Part shown: positions 1-6,916 of the stretch, one piece after another | Layout: each line of letters starts with the position of its first letter | Position numbering within the stretch: the stretch's first letter is position 1 | Assembly (NCBI GenBank): GCA_964431965.1 | Contig: CAYSLU010000095.1 | Coordinates: 1-20,909 of the forward strand | Length of the DNA stretch: 20,909 bases | Direction of reading: 5' to 3' | Source of the DNA: CAYSLU01 sp964431965 | GTDB taxonomy: Bacteria; Verrucomicrobiota; Kiritimatiellia; CAIKKV01; CAYSLU01 | Translations under genes and position numbers: made by a program | The notes under the pieces: generated by a model | Told to the model about the DNA's origin: nothing | Databases searched by the model: none | Seen by the model: only the letters and a program-made list of their open reading frames with translations

Positions 1-1
1 G

Positions 2-1036
2 GCCGGGGCCGCGCTGGCGCCGCGCGCGGGCCGGGCGGCGCCGGGGGCCGCGTCGGACGCGGAGCCGTTTCGTGTGCATGCGTGGGCGCGCGATGCACGA
101 AATCCGGTGCTGCCGCCGGGCGGCGGCGCGTTCGACGTCGGATGCTGCATGAACCCGCACGTGCTGCGGGTCGGCGACGAGTACTACCTGTACTACTCGG
201 GAGCGGACAAAGCCGGAGGGCGACGCATCTGCCTCGCCATCGCGCCGGTGTCGGACGTGACAAAGTGGAAGCGGCTCGGGCCGCTCTTCGAGCGTGGCGG
301 CGCGGGCGCGTTCGACGAAGTCTGGGCCGTGCTGCCGTGCGTGCACCGGATTGGCGGTAAGTGGCACCTCTATTTTACGGGGCGTAGCGCCCGCGGCGGC
401 GGGCTGCAGGCGTTCTGGGGCATGGGGCTGGCCACCAGCGACGACCTGCTGAGCTGGACGAAGCATTCCGACCAGCCGGTGCTCTCCGGCGACGGCTTCC
501 CGGAGTGGCCGAAGAACCGGGGCATCGCCGGCGGCGGGCGCATCCTGGAGATCCCTCAGCCGGACGGGCGGATCCTGTACCGGATGCACTACACGCTGCC
601 CACGGGCTCGACGAGCAAGAGCTTGCTGGTCGACCAGGCCAAGCAGGCGGTCATCGCCCACTCGTATGACGGGCTCGAGTGGTTCGACAAGCGCGTCGTG
701 CTTCGGCCGCGGCTGGACGCCGACTACGAGAACGCGGCCACGATCGCGCTCAATGTCTGGAAGACCAAGACCCGCTGGCGGGCGATCTACGCCGGCATCG
801 GCACGCGGTTCGGCGCCTACTCCATCTGCGAGGCCGCGAGCGACGACGGCCTGACCTGGGTGCGCGGCCAGCCCGGGGAGAACCTGGCGCTTCCGCCGTC
901 GGGCACGGGCTGGGAGAGCAAGATGACCGAGTACCCGAACGTGATCGAGGAGAACGGCCGGCTGCGCCTGTTCTACTGCGGCAACGGCTACGGCGTGACC
1001 GGGATCGGGACCGCGCTGGCCGACCCGATCGAGTGA
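2..1036 (+). CDS. Five-bladed beta-propeller glycosidase-like protein, 5' end missing
   Basis: The frame is open to the left edge and stops with TGA at 1034-1036. The first readable residues (AGAALAPRAGRAAPGAASDAE) look like the end of an Ala-rich, possibly Tat-type, export signal, so the real start is probably outside the window; the GTG at 74 is a possible but less likely start. The mature part has repeated blade-like units (MNPHVLRVGDEYYLYYSG; GGKWHLYFTGRS; NVIEENGRLRLFYCGNGYG), each a 'hydrophobic-Y-Y/F-S/C-G' strand as in GH43/GH130/GH117-like five-bladed propellers. The family is inferred from these repeats; I cannot assign substrate or subfamily, and some homologues are only annotated as hypothetical. 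The stop lies 28 nt before the ATG of the GH1 gene, so the two are probably cotranscribed. Confidence 0.72.
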   Translation, partial: AGAALAPRAGRAAPGAASDAEPFRVHAWARDARNPVLPPGGGAFDVGCCMNPHVLRVGDEYYLYYSGADKAGGRRICLAIAPVSDVTKWKRLGPLFERGGAGAFDEVWAVLPCVHRIGGKWHLYFTGRSARGGGLQAFWGMGLATSDDLLSWTKHSDQPVLSGDGFPEWPKNRGIAGGGRILEIPQPDGRILYRMHYTLPTGSTSKSLLVDQAKQAVIAHSYDGLEWFDKRVVLRPRLDADYENAATIALNVWKTKTRWRAIYAGIGTRFGAYSICEAASDDGLTWVRGQPGENLALPPSGTGWESKMTEYPNVIEENGRLRLFYCGNGYGVTGIGTALADPIE

Positions 1037-1064
1037 GCCGGTGCGCGGCTGGAGGACGGGCGAG

Positions 1065-2429
1065 ATGGGTTTTCCCGGGGATTTCGTATGGGGGGTGGCC
1101 TCGTCGGCGTACCAGATCGAGGGCGCGGCGTTCGAAGACGGGAAGGGGCCGTCCATCTGGGACCGGTTCTGCCGTCAGCCCGGCAAGGTGTTCGCGGGGC
1201 AGAACGCGGACCTTGCGTGCGATCACTATCGCCGCTACCCCGAGGACGTGGCCCTGATGCGGGGCCTGGGCGTCCACGCCTACCGGCTTTCCGTGTCGTG
1301 GCCGCGCGTGCTGCCCGGCGGCACCGGCGCCGTGAACGCGAAGGGTCTGGACTTCTACGATCGGCTGATCGACTCGCTGTGCGGCGCCGGCATCGCGCCG
1401 TACGTGACCCTGTTTCACTGGGATCTGCCGCAGGCGCTGCACGAGCGCGGGGGCTGGCTCAACCGCGATAGCGCCGACTGGTTTGCCGAGTACAGCCGGG
1501 TCGTCGTCGGGCGGCTGGGGGACCGGGTGACGCACTGGATCACGGTCAACGAGCCGACGATCACGCTGGTCTGCGGCTACTGGGAGGGCGGAATGGCGCC
1601 GGGGTTGCGCGTGTCGTTCCGGGACCTGCTGCAGATGGTGCACCACCTGCAGCTCGCGCACGGCCGGTCGGTTCAGGCGATCCGGGCGGCGTCGCCGCGG
1701 CCGGCGCAGGTCGGCTGGACGCATGCGTGCGCTCCGCGCGTGCCGGCGAGCGGCTCGGCGGCGGCCGTGGCCGCCGCGCGGGCCGCGATGTTCTCCGAGC
1801 CGGCTGATCCGTACGCGGGCGAGTTTCACACGAGCGCCTGGTGGAACGATCCGGTGTACCTGGGGCGTCATCCGGCCGAGGCGTGGCAGGCGTGGGAGCG
1901 GGACCGGCCGGAGGTGCGGGACGGAGATATGGCCACGATCGCGCAGCCGGTCGATTTCTGCGGGCTGAACATCTACCACAGCCATCGGGTGCGCGCGGGG
2001 ACGGCGGGGCCTGAGATCATCCCGTGGGAGGAAGGCCGGCCGCGGACCACGATGAACTGGCCGGTCACGCCCGAGGCCCTGTACTGGGGCCCCCGGTTCT
2101 TCGCCGAGCGGTACGGCCGGCCCATCTGCATCTTCGAGAGCGGGATGGCCGGGACAGACTGCCGATCTGTCGACGGCGGAGTGCACGATCCGTATCGGAT
2201 CGACTATCACACGCGCTACCTGCGCGAGCTTGCGCGCGCGGGCCGCGATGGGGCGGACATCCGGGCGTACTTCGTCTGGTCCGTGCTTGACGTGTTCGAG
2301 TGGGGCGATGCCTGGCGGCAGCGGTTCGGCCTGGTCTGGGTCGATCGCCAGTCGCTCGATCGCGTCCCCAAGGACTCGTATCGCTGGTACCGCGAGGTGA
2401 TTCGCACGAACGGCGCCTGCGTGCTATAG
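1065..2429 (+). CDS. Glycoside hydrolase family 1 beta-glucosidase-type enzyme
   Basis: The protein has 454 residues, the normal GH1 length, and is probably cytoplasmic (no signal peptide). It begins with the standard GH1 N-terminus, FPGDFVWGVASSAYQIEGA. The acid/base is E163 in the TVNEP motif. The nucleophile is E358 in CIFESG, where most family members have ITENG. The C-terminus (KDSYRWYREVIRTNG) is also typical. GH1 enzymes hydrolyse terminal beta-D-glucosyl, galactosyl or fucosyl groups by a retaining mechanism on a TIM barrel; the exact substrate cannot be read here. The ATG at 1065 is preferred over the in-frame GTG at 1041 because GGAGG (1051-1055) lies 9 nt before it and homology begins at once. 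It probably acts on oligosaccharides together with the propeller protein just upstream. Confidence 0.93.
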   Translation: MGFPGDFVWGVASSAYQIEGAAFEDGKGPSIWDRFCRQPGKVFAGQNADLACDHYRRYPEDVALMRGLGVHAYRLSVSWPRVLPGGTGAVNAKGLDFYDRLIDSLCGAGIAPYVTLFHWDLPQALHERGGWLNRDSADWFAEYSRVVVGRLGDRVTHWITVNEPTITLVCGYWEGGMAPGLRVSFRDLLQMVHHLQLAHGRSVQAIRAASPRPAQVGWTHACAPRVPASGSAAAVAAARAAMFSEPADPYAGEFHTSAWWNDPVYLGRHPAEAWQAWERDRPEVRDGDMATIAQPVDFCGLNIYHSHRVRAGTAGPEIIPWEEGRPRTTMNWPVTPEALYWGPRFFAERYGRPICIFESGMAGTDCRSVDGGVHDPYRIDYHTRYLRELARAGRDGADIRAYFVWSVLDVFEWGDAWRQRFGLVWVDRQSLDRVPKDSYRWYREVIRTNGACVL

Positions 2430-2439
2430 CGAAGATCGA

Positions 2440-2466
2440 CCGGACGCGCTCGAGCGGCGCGTCCGG
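2440..2466 (+). terminator. GC-rich hairpin between the GH1 and DUF475 genes
   Basis: A perfect 10-bp inverted repeat, CCGGACGCGC (2440-2449) and GCGCGTCCGG (2457-2466), has a 7-nt loop. It lies 10 nt after the GH1 stop codon and directly before the ribosome binding site of the next gene. No T-run follows, so it is not a classical intrinsic terminator. It may protect the upstream 3' end or modulate translation of the next gene. Confidence 0.4.
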
Positions 2467-2477
2467 CGGGAGCGCAA

Positions 2478-3419
2478 ATGGACATTCTATCGATGGTTCT
2501 GACCGTGGTGGGGCTGGTGGTGTTCGAGACGATCAGCAGCGTCGATAACGCCATCATCAACGCCCAGGTCCTGTCCACGACCGGGCCGAAGGCCCGGCGC
2601 TGGTTCCTGCTATGGGGCATCCTGATCGCGGTCTTCCTCGTCCGCGGCCTCCTGCCGTGGCTCATCGTCTGGATGGCCATGCCGCAACTCGGGCCGATCG
2701 GCGCGCTCACGGCCACGTTCAGCAGCGACCCGCGCGTGTCGGCGGCGATCGACACGCAGGCCCCGATTCTGCTGATGGGCGGCGGCGTCTTCCTCGTGTT
2801 CCTGTTCCTCAACTGGCTCTTCCTGGAGGAGAAGCACTACGGCATTCCCTTCGTCGAGCGGTTCTGCACGCGGCGCGGCGTGTGGTTCTACGCCGTGGTT
2901 TCCATCGTGCTGTCCGTCGTGATCTGGAAGGCGCTGCATTCGGTCAACCATCTGCTCGCGTTCGGCGCGGCGGTGGGGGCTAGCGCGTATTTCATCACGC
3001 ACGGCTTCCGGCAGACCGCCGAGGAGAAGGAGCGGGCCATGGTCGACGGCGACACCCGGATGTCGGACATGAGCAAGGTCATGTACCTGCAGGTGATTGA
3101 CGCGACTTTCTCGATCGACGGGGTGCTGGGCGCGTTCGCCTTCACCCTGTCCGTGCCGCTGATCCTGGTCGGGAACGGCATCGGCGCCATCGTGGTGCGC
3201 CAGCTGACGGTGAGCAACATCGACCGGATTGCCCGCTACCGATTCCTGCAGAACGGCGCGATGTATTCGATCGTCGTGCTGGGCGGAGTGATGGTGCTTG
3301 AAAGCTTCGGCGCGCACATTCCGACCTGGTTCTCGCCGGCGGCGACGGTGTCGATCGTGTCCGCGTTCTTCTGGATGTCGGTGCGCGCGGCGCGGCGGGA
3401 CGATGCTGCGGCCGCCTAG
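2478..3419 (+). CDS. DUF475/TerC-superfamily integral membrane protein
   Basis: The 313-residue inner-membrane protein has about eight hydrophobic segments. Two acidic membrane motifs mark the family: FETISSVDNAIINA (16-29) and LQVIDATFSIDGVLGAFAF (204-222). This SxDN...D..FSxDG pairing is characteristic of TerC/DUF475 proteins, several of which are linked to metal-ion (manganese or calcium) export or tellurite resistance. Transport of a particular ion is not shown by the sequence. The ATG at 2478 follows a GGGAG ribosome binding site (2468-2472). The hairpin at 2440-2466 lies just upstream. Its TAG (3417-3419) overlaps the stop codon of the convergent gene on the other strand. No tellurium-resistance genes lie nearby. 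Confidence 0.85.
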   Translation: MDILSMVLTVVGLVVFETISSVDNAIINAQVLSTTGPKARRWFLLWGILIAVFLVRGLLPWLIVWMAMPQLGPIGALTATFSSDPRVSAAIDTQAPILLMGGGVFLVFLFLNWLFLEEKHYGIPFVERFCTRRGVWFYAVVSIVLSVVIWKALHSVNHLLAFGAAVGASAYFITHGFRQTAEEKERAMVDGDTRMSDMSKVMYLQVIDATFSIDGVLGAFAFTLSVPLILVGNGIGAIVVRQLTVSNIDRIARYRFLQNGAMYSIVVLGGVMVLESFGAHIPTWFSPAATVSIVSAFFWMSVRAARRDDAAAA

Positions 3420-4156
3420 CGCATCACCTCGCGGACGGCGGTGTCGATATCGACGGGCGAGAAGCGCTCCGTGACCTTGCTGGCGAGCTGGCCGCTGCGC
3501 GAGTAGAACCAGAACTGCGGGAGCGACTTCAGCCCGTACTGCCGCGCGACCGGGCAGTCGAAGTCCGGCACGACGACGCGCACCACCTTCAGGCGGCTGC
3601 GGCTGTCCCGGCCGAGGGCGGCCACGTACGTGCCCTGCCGCTGGCTCGGTATGGACGACGGCAAGTGGAAGTGGATCACCGTGGCGGAGCCCGGCGAGAC
3701 GGCGTTCGTCACGTTGACGACCTCGCCGGTGCTGATGGTTTGCACCTCGGGCTCGGCCACAACGCCCCGATCGAGGGACATCGTCATCTGGATCTCCTTC
3801 ACGAACGCGATGGGCTGGGACTCCTCGCGGCCGGCGCGGTCGAGGATGAGGCGGGATTGCTCGAACCCCTTGAGCAGGGCGGCTTCCGGGCTCTTCCGCC
3901 CCTGGATGGTCACGGTCGCCCGGGTCGGGGGATCGAGCGTGAGCTTCTGCACGTAGCTGGACCACACCTTGACGACCTCGCCCTGGGCGGGGCGGAACAT
4001 GAAGGCGCCGTTCCGGAACCCTTCGAGCGTGCCGGTGTAGCTCTTTCCGCCGGTGAGGAGCAGCGTGTCGGCCCCCGGTGCGGCGGCGGCGGTCAGAGCC
4101 AGCGCCGCAACGAGCGGCGCGCAGCGGGCGGACAGGCGGCGGACGTGACGGTTCAT
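3416..4156 (-). CDS. Exported thioredoxin-fold protein lacking CXXC
   Basis: This 246-residue protein starts at ATG 4156, which gives a clean signal peptide (MNRHVRRLSARCAPLVAALA, then LTAAAAPGA). The upstream in-frame ATG at 4219 would add 21 non-signal residues and sits on the probable promoter. Two similar beta-rich segments follow (about 30-75 and 79-126; LLLTGGKSYTGTLEGF and VTIQGRKSPEAALLKGF), resembling tandem small SH3/Sm-like barrels. The C-terminal part (about 142-246) fits a thioredoxin fold: VIHFHLPSS, then VVVPDFDCPVARQYGLKSLP with the usual cis-Pro (P213), then FWFYSRSGQL. The WCxxC redox site is replaced by HLPSS, so disulfide chemistry is unlikely; a periplasmic binding or scaffolding role is inferred. 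It converges on the DUF475 gene and diverges from the GH63-like gene. Confidence 0.72.
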   Translation of the reverse strand: MNRHVRRLSARCAPLVAALALTAAAAPGADTLLLTGGKSYTGTLEGFRNGAFMFRPAQGEVVKVWSSYVQKLTLDPPTRATVTIQGRKSPEAALLKGFEQSRLILDRAGREESQPIAFVKEIQMTMSLDRGVVAEPEVQTISTGEVVNVTNAVSPGSATVIHFHLPSSIPSQRQGTYVAALGRDSRSRLKVVRVVVPDFDCPVARQYGLKSLPQFWFYSRSGQLASKVTERFSPVDIDTAVREVMR

Positions 4157-4190
4157 AGTGGCTCCAGCCCGGGCATGGCGGGCGGGCGAG

Positions 4191-4219
4191 AACATACCGG
4201 CGGAGCGACTTCGGATCAA
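4191..4219 (-). promoter_or_regulatory. Putative sigma70-type promoter for the thioredoxin-fold gene
   Basis: On the minus strand, TTGATC (4219-4214) is separated by 17 nt from TATGTT (4196-4191), each matching 4 of 6 consensus bases. It lies about 35 nt before ATG 4156, which supports that start over 4219. Sequence match only. Confidence 0.4.
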
Positions 4220-4241
4220 TGACGAACCCGCCCGATTGCCG

Positions 4242-4271
4242 TTGACGGCGATTCGCGGGACCGCACAGAAT
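4242..4271 (+). promoter_or_regulatory. Putative sigma70-type promoter for the GH63-like gene
   Basis: TTGACG (4242-4247, 5 of 6) and CAGAAT (4266-4271, 4 of 6) are 18 nt apart, 27 nt before ATG 4299 and just before its AAGGAGG ribosome binding site (4285-4291). It sits in the 142-nt divergent spacer with the minus-strand promoter, so both genes could share an operator. Sequence match only. Confidence 0.4.
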
Positions 4272-4298
4272 CCCGCCTCTCATCAAGGAGGATACCCC

Positions 4299-5819
4299 AT
4301 GAGCCTGAATGGTCCGAAGCCCGCCGCGGTGGATCTGGCCGGTCTGCCCCGGCCCGTGTTGGACGGACACCCCGAGTGGGTCGCCCTCTACGACTTCGCC
4401 TGGAGCCTGGCGGCCCGCAACCGGCGCCGGGGGAAGACCGGGCGGCTGTACATGGACTGCGCGTGGGACCCGGCCCGGAACTACCAGTGGGTGTGGGACA
4501 CCTCCTTCATGTGCATGTACTGCCGGTTCGCGCCGGAGCAGTTTCCCGGCATCCAGAGCCTGGACAACTTCTACGACCTGCAGCGTGCGGACGGGTACAT
4601 CGGCATGACGTACGACATGGACACCGGCGCCGAGCCGTGGCCCGACCGCATCAATCCGCCGCTCTTCGCGTGGGCGGAGTGGGAGTACTACCGGACGACG
4701 GGGGACGGCTCCCGCCTCGGGCGGGTGATCCCGCACATCGAGCGGCTGATGGCGTGGATCGACGCGAACCGCCGCAATGCGCCGCACCGCCGCCTGCGGG
4801 CGCTCGACAACTCGGACGACTATCGGGGCGGGACGTCCGACCCCTACAGCCTCTATTACTTCGAGGACGGCGGATCGTCCGGAATGGACGACGCACCTCG
4901 GTCGCCGCGCGTGGCGGAGGCCGGGCAGCATTTCGACTGGATCGACCTCTCGAGCCAGATGGCTCTTTCGTTCTCGTGCCTGGCCGAGCTGAACGCCGCC
5001 GGCCGGGCGGGACGGGCCGATCACTGGCGCAGCCGGGCGGCTGAGCTCGGGTCGCTGATCAACGCCGAGCTGTGGTGCGCGCGCAGCCGGTTCTACCACG
5101 ACCGCAGCATTCCGCGGAACTTCCTCGGTCACAAGACGGTCGCCGGCTTCTGGCCCATCCTGGCGGGCATCTGTCCGCCGGAGCGGCTGGATGCGCTGGT
5201 GGCGCACCTGCGCGACGAGCGGGAGTTCAACCGGCCTACGCCGGTGCCATCCCTGTCGGCGGACGACATCAACTACGACCCGAAGGGCTCCTATTGGGTG
5301 GGCGGGGTGTGGGCGCCGACCAACTACATGATCACCCGAGGCCTGATGAATGCCGGCTGCGGGGACGTGGCGCATGAGATCGCCTCGCGCTACCTCGGCG
5401 CGCTGGCCCGGACCTACGAGCGGGTGGAGCCGCACACGCTGTGGGAAGCCTACAGCCCCGAGGAGGATCTGCCCGGCCTGACGGCCTACACCACGGACCG
5501 GGTCAAGCCGCACTTCGTGGGGTGGACCGGCGTCGGACCGATCGTGATGCTGATAGAGAACATCATCGGGATCGACCTCGACCTGGCGCGGCGGCGGGCG
5601 ACCTGGGACATCCGGCTCACCGAGGGACATGGCGTGCGAAGCCTGCGCGTGGGGCCCGGACAGACGGCGGACTTCCTGTGCGAGCCGCGCCGGGGCGCGT
5701 CTGCTCCGGCTTCGGTCAGCATGCGGTCGGATGTGGAGCTATCCATCGAGGTCCGGGTGGCCGGGCGCCGCGCATCGGGCACCGTGAAGCCGGGGCACGA
5801 CCTGGATCTGCGGGTGTGA
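4299..5819 (+). CDS. GH63-like (alpha/alpha)6 glycoside hydrolase (mannosylglycerate/glucosylglycerate hydrolase type)
   Basis: The 506-residue protein has no signal peptide and is probably cytoplasmic. It starts at ATG 4299 after a near-perfect AAGGAGG 7 nt upstream. Motifs match the trehalase/GH63-type barrel: YQWVWDTSFM (62-71), SGMDDAPR (194-201) with a candidate general acid at D197 or D198, YWVGGVWAPTNYM (332-344), and LWEAYSPE (381-388) with a candidate base E383. This is the pattern of bacterial mannosylglycerate/glucosylglycerate hydrolases and 'MGH1-like' enzymes, which are inverting alpha-glycosidases. The C-terminal 90 residues look like a small beta-sandwich. The substrate is uncertain: a compatible solute such as glucosylglycerate or an alpha-linked oligosaccharide would both fit. 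Confidence 0.85.
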   Translation: MSLNGPKPAAVDLAGLPRPVLDGHPEWVALYDFAWSLAARNRRRGKTGRLYMDCAWDPARNYQWVWDTSFMCMYCRFAPEQFPGIQSLDNFYDLQRADGYIGMTYDMDTGAEPWPDRINPPLFAWAEWEYYRTTGDGSRLGRVIPHIERLMAWIDANRRNAPHRRLRALDNSDDYRGGTSDPYSLYYFEDGGSSGMDDAPRSPRVAEAGQHFDWIDLSSQMALSFSCLAELNAAGRAGRADHWRSRAAELGSLINAELWCARSRFYHDRSIPRNFLGHKTVAGFWPILAGICPPERLDALVAHLRDEREFNRPTPVPSLSADDINYDPKGSYWVGGVWAPTNYMITRGLMNAGCGDVAHEIASRYLGALARTYERVEPHTLWEAYSPEEDLPGLTAYTTDRVKPHFVGWTGVGPIVMLIENIIGIDLDLARRRATWDIRLTEGHGVRSLRVGPGQTADFLCEPRRGASAPASVSMRSDVELSIEVRVAGRRASGTVKPGHDLDLRV

Positions 5820-5911
5820 CGGCGGTCCCCCGCGGGGCGTCTGCCGGTGTCGGTCCGGCCGGGGCCGCGCGTGTGTCCGGCTCGTCGTAGATTTGTGGAC
5901 ATAGCTTGTTC

Positions 5912-5940
5912 TTGTCACGGCCGGCTGGCAGCGGGAGAAT
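5912..5940 (+). promoter_or_regulatory. Weak candidate promoter before the one-carbon operon
   Basis: TTGTCA (5912-5917, 5 of 6) and GAGAAT (5935-5940, 4 of 6) are 17 nt apart. They sit in the 177-nt gap before ATG 5997, which otherwise holds only GC-rich sequence and a palindrome CCCCGCGGGG (5828-5837). It would give a leader of about 50 nt. Confidence 0.28.
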
Positions 5941-5996
5941 ACACGGCCTTGGATCGCGGGGGAATCGGCTGCCGGGGCTGCGGGCGGAGATCGAAT

Positions 5997-6890
5997 ATGA
6001 AGCGCATTTGCGAGCGGGTGAAGGCGGGCGAGGTCCTCGTATCGGACGGGGCGTGGGGAACCTTCCTGCAGAAGAAGGGGCTGAAGCCGGGCGAGTGCCC
6101 GGAGCTGTGGTGCGTGACGCGCCGGGCCGACGTGCTCGATGTGGCGCGCGGCTACGTGGCGGCCGGGGCGGACATGATCGAGTCCAACAGCTTCGGCGGC
6201 ACGCGGTTCAAGCTGGAGCACTACGGGCTGGCGGGCCGGGTCCGGGAGATCAACGCCGCGGCGGCGGCCATCTCGCGCGAGGCGGCGGGGCCGGGCCGGC
6301 ACGTGATCGCGTCGATCGGCCCGACCGGCAAGATGCTGCTCATGGGCGACGTGACCGAAGAGGAGCTGTTCGCGGCCTTCCGCGAGCAGGCCGAGGCCCT
6401 GGAGTCGGGCGGCGCCGACGCGTGCTGCGTCGAGACGATGTCGGCCCTGGACGAGGCCGGCTGCGCGGTGCGGGCGGCGCGGGCGCACACCCGCCTGGAA
6501 GTGATCTGCACGTTCACGTTCGAGAAGACCGTGAGCGGCGAGTACCGGACGATGATGGGCGTGTCGCCGGCCGAGATGGCGTCGGCGATGGTGGCGGCGG
6601 GGGCTCACGTGGTGGGCGCCAACTGCGGGCACGGGATCGACGACATGATCGAGATCGTGAGGCAGATCCGGGCGGCGGCACCGGGCGTGCCGATTCTCGT
6701 CCATCCGAACGCGGGGATGCCGCAGAGCGTGAACGGCGCGGACGTGTTTCCGGACACGCCCGCGATGATGGCGGAGAAGGTGCCCGGCCTGATTGCGGCG
6801 GGCGCGAGCGTGGTGGGGGGGTGCTGCGGGACGACTCCGGCGCACATCGCGGCCATCGGCGAAGCGGTGCGGCGTTCGGCGCGGCGGTGA
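5997..6890 (+). CDS. Homocysteine S-methyltransferase-domain protein (MetH N-terminal module)
   Basis: The 297-residue protein is the zinc-dependent methyltransferase barrel found at the N-terminus of MetH and in BhmT/MmuM (PF02574 type). Diagnostic motifs are DGAWGTFLQ (17-25), ESNSFGG (62-68), VGANCGHG (206-213) and VVGGCCGTTPAHI (272-284). The zinc ligands would be C210, C276 and C277; all three are present. It would transfer a methyl group to homocysteine or another thiol. ATG 5997 is chosen because homology begins at once and GGAG precedes it; the longer in-frame extension to 5847 has no domain similarity. It ends 26 nt before the pterin-binding protein gene; together they look like the first two modules of methionine synthase carried on separate chains. 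The methyl acceptor is inferred. Confidence 0.9.
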   Translation: MKRICERVKAGEVLVSDGAWGTFLQKKGLKPGECPELWCVTRRADVLDVARGYVAAGADMIESNSFGGTRFKLEHYGLAGRVREINAAAAAISREAAGPGRHVIASIGPTGKMLLMGDVTEEELFAAFREQAEALESGGADACCVETMSALDEAGCAVRAARAHTRLEVICTFTFEKTVSGEYRTMMGVSPAEMASAMVAAGAHVVGANCGHGIDDMIEIVRQIRAAAPGVPILVHPNAGMPQSVNGADVFPDTPAMMAEKVPGLIAAGASVVGGCCGTTPAHIAAIGEAVRRSARR

Positions 6891-6916
6891 GCGGCGTGCA
6901 TGAAGGAGCAGGAAGC

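Noticed and set aside
2610..5630. Very long open frame on the minus strand
   Set aside because: It is antisense to the DUF475 and GH63-like genes, has Arg/Pro/His-rich low-complexity translation without domains, and is explained by high GC at third codon positions.
5828..5837. Palindrome CCCCGCGGGG after the GH63-like gene
   Set aside because: There is no loop and no T-run, and such palindromes are expected in DNA this GC-rich.
5906..6916. Upstream extension of the pterin-binding protein frame
   Set aside because: It is the shifted reading of the homocysteine methyltransferase gene; a proper ribosome binding site and the family N-terminus are at 6917.
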